DNA of 10,174 nucleotides from an uncultured Balneolaceae bacterium. Lineage in GTDB: Bacteria > Bacteroidota > Rhodothermia > Balneolales > Balneolaceae. The translations under genes were made by a program, and so were the position numbers. The notes beneath the pieces are model-generated. The model saw nothing but the letters and a program-made list of their open reading frames with translations. It had not been told where the DNA came from and ran no database searches. The stretch spans positions 1-10,174 of the forward strand of contig CALJMB010000287.1 in the NCBI GenBank assembly GCA_937982515.1, in the 5' to 3' direction. Position 1 is the stretch's first letter. Each line of letters opens with the position of its first letter. Below, one piece after another: positions 6,450 through 10,174 of this stretch.

Positions 6450-7290
6450 GCAAAAGACCTCTTACCTCATCTAACGGAAAGGGCTTCCCCGTCCACAGCT
6501 CAAACGAGCGACTTCCCTGATGGATTAACATTTCCAGGCCTCCAATAGTTCGTGCACCGGCCTCTTTAGCCTGTTTCAGAAACCGGGTTTCCAGGGGCTT
6601 GTATACAATATCATAACAGATTTTTTCTGCCAGAAAGCGAATCTCCCCTTCATGAACCGGACTTCCGCTCACCTTTGGTTCCATACCTAAAGGCGTTGCA
6701 TTTACAATCAGAACGGCTTCTTCCGCCCATGCCGGCCAGGCTTCATAGGAGTCTGCGCGAACCTGCCCGTTCGTCTCATAGCCAGATATGTTCCGGGGGT
6801 TTCTGGAAATCAGCACGATTTCCTCCATATCAAAGAGGCTAAGCGCGTGAACAATGGCCTTTGAGGCCCCGCCAGAGCCAAAAACCACCGCTCTTTGACC
6901 GGCCAGCTCATCGGCATACGGTTTCAGTGGTACCGAAAAACCGTGAGCGTCGGTATTGTATCCCTTCAGTATCCCCTGCTCTTTGACGATTGTGTTTATA
7001 GCGCCAAATGTACGGGCTACATTATCCAGAGTATCAGGGTAATTCAGCAGTGTTTGTTTATATGGAATGGTGATATTAGCTCCCCTGAACTCCTCCCGGT
7101 TCAAGTGGGACGCGACAATGTCTAATTCATTAACAGCCAGATTGATGGCATGGTAGCGTACATTCATGCCGTAAAACTCTGCCGCTTTATTATGCATAAG
7201 CGGAGAAAGGCTATGTGCCACCGGGTTGCCAAACAGAAGAAAGTGAGGCTTTAAAGCCGCCTCCGTTTGTTGAAATTGTCTTAAGTTCAC
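6430..7290 (-). CDS. aroE: Shikimate dehydrogenase (NADP+)
   Basis: It reduces 3-dehydroshikimate to shikimate with NADPH, the fourth step towards chorismate, in the cytosol. The 286 residues contain the shikimate-binding SLSP (27-30), the catalytic lysine in NITIPYK (K78), AINT (97-100), GYNTDAHGF with D114, the NADP-binding GSGGASKA (138-145), NATPLGM (197-203) and GLEMLIHQG (251-259, Q258). All are intact. The start is GTG at 7290; an in-frame stop lies just upstream and no ATG precedes the FGNPVAHSLSP segment. This gives a leader of about 15 residues before the core. No Shine-Dalgarno is visible. It is the first gene of a trio with pgeF and the deacetylase. Confidence 0.96.
   Translation of the reverse strand: MNLRQFQQTEAALKPHFLLFGNPVAHSLSPLMHNKAAEFYGMNVRYHAINLAVNELDIVASHLNREEFRGANITIPYKQTLLNYPDTLDNVARTFGAINTIVKEQGILKGYNTDAHGFSVPLKPYADELAGQRAVVFGSGGASKAIVHALSLFDMEEIVLISRNPRNISGYETNGQVRADSYEAWPAWAEEAVLIVNATPLGMEPKVSGSPVHEGEIRFLAEKICYDIVYKPLETRFLKQAKEAGARTIGGLEMLIHQGSRSFELWTGKPFPLDEVRGLLHEHIRS
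6457..6462 (-). promoter_or_regulatory. Shine-Dalgarno for pgeF inside aroE
   Basis: AGAGGT on the minus strand lies 7 bases before the pgeF ATG at 6449 and within the aroE reading frame. It supports this start and independent ribosome entry at the overlap. Confidence 0.6.
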
Positions 7291-7376
7291 AGAAAGGTGA
7301 GATTAAAATAAATGGTTAGTTCGGCTAAAGATAAGAAAATGTTGCCGGCCGAAGTAATATGGAAGCTCCGAACTGT

Positions 7377-7396
7377 AAACATGGTAAAACATGGTA
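7377..7396. repeat. Tandem 10-bp repeat AAACATGGTA upstream of aroE
   Basis: Two identical copies of AAACATGGTA lie side by side, about 90 bp before the aroE GTG. One helical turn of spacing is what two adjacent protein-binding sites would show, but with only two copies this could be chance. Confidence 0.6.
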
Positions 7397-7480
7397 CTTT
7401 GCTCCATCAAAACATCCCTGCCGTGCTTCTAATATTAATCCGCTCTAAATCAATGCCTGTCACCATACCGCAACAAGGCC

Positions 7481-7593
7481 CGGCATCCCGATGAATGCAT
7501 ATCGGGACGCAGTCGAAGGATGACAGGCCGTGCCTGAGAGGGGAAATGGGCCTTTACCACGAATCCTTCGGCAAGCTCAGCATGACGGGCTGG
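7481..7593. repeat. Inverted pair of GTCGAAGGAT-type intergenic repeats
   Basis: The left arm (7481-7523, plus strand) reads CGGCATCCCGAT, a hairpin of CCCGAT (7487-7492) with ATCGGG (7501-7506), then GCAGTCGAAGGATGAC. The right arm on the minus strand (7593-7561) reads CCCGTCATGCTGAGCTTG and then CCGAAGGATTCG. Both share CAT near one end and YCGAAGGAT at the other, in opposite orientation. This resembles the GTCATCCTGAGC-GTCGAAGGAT repeat widespread between bacterial genes; that is from memory and unverified. Confidence 0.6.
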
Positions 7594-7638
7594 TATTGAG
7601 CCGGGGGATTTTGTCTATCCTAATCTGTACTACAAACA

Positions 7639-7670
7639 AAAAATGCGCGCTTGTGCAAGCGCGCATTTTT
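7639..7670. terminator. Intrinsic terminator, bidirectional
   Basis: AAAAATGCGCGCTTG (7639-7653) is perfectly complementary to CAAGCGCGCATTTTT (7656-7670), giving a GC-rich stem flanked by A and T runs on both sides. On the minus strand it begins about 36 bases after the SRPBCC stop codon and ends in a run of T, so it terminates that gene. It would also work on the plus strand. Confidence 0.9.
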
Positions 7671-7705
7671 CCCTCTTTGAATGCTATTAGTCAAATTTGG
7701 TCAAA

Positions 7706-8197
7706 CTATACGGTAACTTCGTCTTCTTCTTCCGGCTCTTCAGCCTTAGAAATTGTAGCTTCTGCCAATTCTTTGAAGGTATCTGCCTCGGCCTCCTCCT
7801 TAAAACGCTGAAGATCCTTTTTCAGCTGAGCAGGTAAACTTTCGATATACTTGGCTAATTCATCTTCCGGCTCACCGAAGAACGTACGACAATCCAGGCT
7901 AACATCGACACGTGTGCGCTCGCCATTATCGAGCGGAGTAAACCTGATGGTTCCGGTTTGGTTCAGGTTGCCGTTTATAGTAATCCAGGCAAAACGTGTA
8001 TTGCGGAGGTTATCAATGATATTGGTAGTCCACTGGAACTCTTCACCACCAATTTTAGTTTCAAATTCAAACGTCTGTGAATTAACTTTGGTTACTTTAT
8101 CAATACGTTCGAAAAAGTGAGGAAAGTAAGACGGATTACTGAGAAGTTCGTAAACCTTGGCAAGTGGCAAATCAACTTCAATTCTTTCGTGCGCCAT
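7706..8197 (-). CDS. SRPBCC/START-fold (polyketide cyclase/dehydrase-like) protein
   Basis: A small soluble protein of the SRPBCC (Bet v1/START-like) superfamily, which binds hydrophobic ligands in a deep cavity; the ligand cannot be told from sequence. The 163 residues fit the fold: a first strand RIEVDLPLAKVYELLSNPSYFPHFF (5-29) of the type in which the helix after the strand carries a P-x3-V-Y/F-x-L-L-x-N/D-P pattern, a series of beta strands (about 33-105), and a long amphipathic C-terminal helix (about 111-138). The end is an acidic tail (EEPEEEDEVTV). The start is ATG at 8197 with no Shine-Dalgarno. It stands alone: about 480 bp of non-coding DNA lies upstream and a terminator downstream. 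Confidence 0.82.
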   Translation of the reverse strand: MAHERIEVDLPLAKVYELLSNPSYFPHFFERIDKVTKVNSQTFEFETKIGGEEFQWTTNIIDNLRNTRFAWITINGNLNQTGTIRFTPLDNGERTRVDVSLDCRTFFGEPEDELAKYIESLPAQLKKDLQRFKEEAEADTFKELAEATISKAEEPEEEDEVTV

Positions 8198-8287
8198 AAT
8201 TGTTATTACTTCTGTATTGAAAGGTTAGAATTACTGATTACGTTGTATAGGCCTATGTTAGGATTGAAAGTAGGAATCACCCACAAT

Positions 8288-8342
8288 GCTATAAATTAAG
8301 CATAATTTGGCTCATCAGCAATTAAATTAGCATTATAATTTG
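8288..8342. repeat. AT-rich imperfect direct repeat
   Basis: On the minus strand CAAATTATAATGCTAATTT is followed some 15 bases later by CAAATTATGCTTAATTT. The two segments (about 8318-8342 and 8288-8310) are alike apart from short indels. They lie 90-145 bp upstream of the SRPBCC start. They may be protein-binding sites or a decayed duplication. Confidence 0.5.
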
Positions 8343-8391
8343 ATTCGCTTTTATCTCTCAGGCAGGCCTTATCCGGGGTTGCTATTTCTGA

Positions 8392-8456
8392 TGCGGCCAC
8401 CAAAGCACGGAAACGCGGAGTACAAGGGGAACGGAAGCCGCGGCGGCCGCTTACCT
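8392..8456. repeat. GC-rich palindromic element, long form
   Basis: It begins TGCGGCC (8392-8398) and ends CGGCCGCTTACCT (8444-8456). GCGGCC (8393-8398) and GGCCGC (8445-8450) are reverse complements, and GCCGCGGC inside is itself a palindrome. The same start and end occur in the short form at 8674-8699. Confidence 0.55.
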
Positions 8457-8673
8457 CTATACCGAGGCAGAGTTGTTGCGTTCTACTTACTATTGCCATC
8501 AGATCCATGTCCATATCCTTTGCCGGCCCCCTTTGCTAAGAGGAAATGGATCATGCTTATCCTAAGTTGTAGCTCCGTTTCCCTATACCTTATACCCCCC
8601 GCCCTGCACATACGCAAACCGGGCAAGAATACATCCGATTTAAAATGCCTGACACTAACCACCTCATCCCACC

Positions 8674-8699
8674 TGCGGCCTAAAGCCGGCCGCTTACCT
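8674..8699. repeat. GC-rich palindromic element, short form, overlapping the tmk stop
   Basis: TGCGGCC (8674-8680), then TAAAGC, then CGGCCGCTTACCT (8687-8699). GCGGCC and GGCCGC (8688-8693) pair as a stem. The tmk stop codon TAG (8680-8682) and its last codons for V-S-G-R-L lie within it. The 13-bp end is identical to that of the long form 243 bp away. Confidence 0.65.
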
Positions 8700-9282
8700 G
8701 ATTCCACACCCTCCGATGAATTTCCTCCGGGGGGAGAATGGCGTCCAGAGTAACAAACCGGTTTTCCGTTGCGGCGAGCTTGTCAAAACCTTCAATGACT
8801 TTCCGGTAAAACCGGTCGCCGGATTGTTCCATTCTGTCTTTCCTCGCAGAGGCTGTGCGTTTTTTTGCCTCTTCCAGGCCTATCCTCAGATAAAAGGTAA
8901 GGTCGGGCTGCCGCTGATGGCTGGCTACCCGGTTTAGTTCCATGATTTGGTTCAAAGGCAAAGAGTTGCGTCCGTATCCCTGATATGCAGTGGTAGAATC
9001 GTAGAAACGGTCTAGTATAACAACGGCTCCTTTATCCAACAGGGGGATGACTTTTTCTGAAAGGAGTTGTGAACGCGCCGCCGAGAAAAGCAGCAGCTCG
9101 GTTACCGGGTCGATCTCCTGCTCCGGATCGAGCAGAATGGAGCGGATCGCCTCTGAAAGCGGTACTCCCCCCGGCTCCCGAAATACCTCAGCCTTATGGC
9201 CTGCTTCATCAAGTTTATTCCTTAACAATTCAATTTGGGTGGACTTCCCGCTTCCATCGATCCCTTCAAATGTTATGAACAC
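8680..9282 (-). CDS. tmk: Thymidylate kinase (dTMP kinase)
   Basis: It phosphorylates dTMP to dTDP with ATP, an essential step in dTTP supply, in the cytosol. The 200 residues contain the P-loop EGIDGSGKST (6-15), the REPGG motif (35-39), the DRF motif (91-93), TTAYQGYGR (97-105, base binding) and a lid rich in Arg/Lys (141-158). Length is normal for the family (about 200-215). The start is GTG at 9282: an in-frame stop lies upstream, there is no ATG, and the family begins just before FITFEG. No Shine-Dalgarno is visible. The stop codon and the final V-S-G-R-L codons lie inside a GC-rich palindrome, so the extreme C-terminus may have been reset by that element. Confidence 0.96.
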   Translation of the reverse strand: MFITFEGIDGSGKSTQIELLRNKLDEAGHKAEVFREPGGVPLSEAIRSILLDPEQEIDPVTELLLFSAARSQLLSEKVIPLLDKGAVVILDRFYDSTTAYQGYGRNSLPLNQIMELNRVASHQRQPDLTFYLRIGLEEAKKRTASARKDRMEQSGDRFYRKVIEGFDKLAATENRFVTLDAILPPEEIHRRVWNQVSGRL

Positions 9283-9465
9283 GACAGGCTTTATTAGTTA
9301 AACAGAATACAGTTGCCGGCTAAGGTATAAATAGCCTGACACAAAACAAATCGCAGATTAAACTGATAGTACTGATTAAGAGAATCAAAGCGGGGCTTCG
9401 ATTTATGTAACCCGAAGCACGTACGAAGCGCTGCTTCAGGCTTTCTTTATCTCAATTCCGCTGAA

Positions 9466-10155
9466 CTAAAAATCAAAATCATCCATCATCTCCGGAGGTT
9501 CCTTGTCCAGAGCAATGGCCAGGGCTATATAGGCCAGCATGGATGCGCCTGACCCGGCAAAAAAGGTGATTACAAACAACAGGCGGACAACGGTAGAGCT
9601 GATACCGAAATACTTGGCAAGCCCTCCGCAAACGCCCGTCCATTTTCTGTCGGTACGGGATTTATACAATTTTTTAGACTTCCGGAATGCATACGGTTCA
9701 AAATCGAAGTCTTTGGTTCCTCTCCTGTGGCGATTTCGGGAACGTTCATCCAAGTCATTGTCGAGGCCGAAGCTTTCGGCTTCCTCTTCAAACCGGAAGG
9801 GTTGCCTGTTGCGGGATTTTCTCCTTTTCTTCCGTCTTCTTCTCTCCTTTTTCCGGTCGCCTACAAAGAAGCCAAAGCCCACGAGAGTTACAAGTATGCC
9901 CCCTGCCAGAGGCAGCACCTCAAGAAGGCCGGAGAGGTCGGGACCAATACTGAGGCCAATAGACTGTATCAGAAAAATCACGCCCGCAAAAAACATAGCG
10001 ATGCCTGCTATGGTGGCGAAGTTCCATATATTTGTATTGGCTTTTTTCTCTTCTTCCAGAAACTCCTGCATGGTAGCCTGAAGCTCATGGTCTTCAAACT
10101 CCATCATGGAATCCAGTGTTTGATGTGATGCCCTTTGTCTTGTCCTGTCAGCCAT
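9466..10155 (-). CDS. PspC-domain inner membrane protein
   Basis: The 229-residue protein ends in a PspC domain (about 162-218): KKLYKSRTDRKWTGVCGGLAKYFGIS, with the VCGGLAKYFGI signature, then a membrane segment (about 190-215). Ahead of it lie an acidic cytosolic segment (1-43), two further membrane helices (about 44-66 and 75-98) and a very basic stretch (101-117, mainly Arg/Lys) followed by an acidic linker. In E. coli, PspC acts in the phage-shock response to membrane stress. Here the domain sits at the C-terminus of a larger protein and no pspA/B/F is in the window, so a stress role is only inferred. The start is ATG at 10155 with 19 bases upstream in the window, so an earlier start cannot be fully excluded. 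Confidence 0.85.
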   Translation of the reverse strand: MADRTRQRASHQTLDSMMEFEDHELQATMQEFLEEEKKANTNIWNFATIAGIAMFFAGVIFLIQSIGLSIGPDLSGLLEVLPLAGGILVTLVGFGFFVGDRKKERRRRKKRRKSRNRQPFRFEEEAESFGLDNDLDERSRNRHRRGTKDFDFEPYAFRKSKKLYKSRTDRKWTGVCGGLAKYFGISSTVVRLLFVITFFAGSGASMLAYIALAIALDKEPPEMMDDFDF

Positions 10156-10174
10156 GGCTGTTGAAAGTTAGGTT

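Larger units (their letters stand above)
7291..7705. other. Intergenic region between the SRPBCC gene and aroE
   Basis: This 415-bp gap holds, in the direction of transcription, the terminator of the SRPBCC gene (7639-7670), an inverted pair of repeat-like arms (7481-7593) and a tandem AAACATGGTA (7377-7396). Close to aroE, TTCGGC (7320-7325) and GCCGAA (7348-7353) could form a leader hairpin. The aroE promoter must lie here, since a terminator separates it from the gene upstream, but I cannot identify it. I see no gene. Confidence 0.65.
8198..8679. other. Gene-free stretch between tmk and the SRPBCC gene
   Basis: Nothing here reads convincingly as a gene. Two minus-strand frames of 72 and 74 codons (8296-8514 and 8483-8707) have no recognisable domain, and their codons follow repeats. 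The stretch contains a perfect palindrome ATAGGCCTAT (8247-8256) about 50 bp upstream of the SRPBCC start, AT-rich imperfect repeats (8288-8342) and GC-rich palindromic elements (8392-8456 and 8674-8699). The promoter of the SRPBCC gene probably lies in 8198-8300. Confidence 0.6.

Noticed and set aside
8296..8514. 72-codon minus-strand frame as a small gene
   Set aside because: It has no recognisable motif, its sequence is set by a GC-rich palindrome and AT-rich repeats, and no ribosome-binding site is visible.
8444..8699. Insertion element with 13-bp target duplication
   Set aside because: The matching 13-mers could be a target duplication, but the enclosed 230 bp has no terminal inverted repeats or transposase, and both 13-mers belong to matching palindromes. 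I report it as a repeat family instead.
8483..8707. 74-codon minus-strand frame as a small gene
   Set aside because: It overlaps the tmk 3' end and the palindromic element, has no domain, and overlaps the other doubtful frame in this gap.
9391..9437. Terminator after the PspC-domain gene
   Set aside because: Several GCTTC/GAAGC words allow 5-6 bp stems (for example 9395-9400 with 9413-9418), but loops are long or stems short and no T-tract follows.
9539..10081. 180-codon plus-strand frame
   Set aside because: It is the antisense shadow of the PspC-domain gene, whose signature is clear.

Overview
The window looks like a stretch of ordinary chromosome from a member of the Bacteroidota/Rhodothermota/Balneolota part of the FCB group. 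A halophilic Balneola-like or Rhodothermus-like lineage is my best guess, at moderate confidence. The basis is a short FGSRMD-type phosphatidylserine decarboxylase, poor Shine-Dalgarno use, acidic C-terminal tails (pssA and the SRPBCC protein), and intergenic DNA full of degenerate 7-bp tandem repeats and GGCTTTAGCC-type palindromes. All ten genes I can support lie on the minus strand, so transcription runs from the right edge to the left.

Reading in the direction of transcription: a PspC-domain membrane protein (10155-9466); thymidylate kinase tmk (9282-8680); a 482-bp gene-free stretch with palindromic elements; an SRPBCC/START-fold protein (8197-7706), closed by a strong intrinsic terminator at 7639-7670; a 415-bp intergenic region; then a tightly overlapping trio, aroE (7290-6430), pgeF (6449-5676) and a histone-deacetylase-family hydrolase (5679-4780). 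A 262-bp gap with a REP-like palindrome cluster follows. The last block is dxr (4517-3369), rseP (3343-2006), psd (1989-1294) and pssA (1105-266). After pssA comes repeat-rich non-coding DNA that runs off the left edge.

The left block is an envelope and lipid precursor cluster. Dxr makes MEP for isoprenoids such as the undecaprenyl carrier and quinones. RseP is an intramembrane protease of envelope signalling. PssA and Psd are consecutive steps from CDP-diacylglycerol to phosphatidylethanolamine. The middle trio joins chorismate synthesis (AroE) to a peptidoglycan/purine housekeeping enzyme (PgeF) and a zinc deacetylase. Four of the ten starts are non-ATG (dxr TTG, deacetylase TTG, aroE GTG, tmk GTG). 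Good Shine-Dalgarno sequences are visible only where genes overlap.

I found no defence system, mobile element with its own genes, CRISPR array, rRNA or tRNA. The parts worth a second look are the intergenic repeats. In three places they touch gene ends: the psd stop codon lies in a 7-bp array, the pssA start abuts another, and the tmk stop codon lies in a REP-like palindrome.
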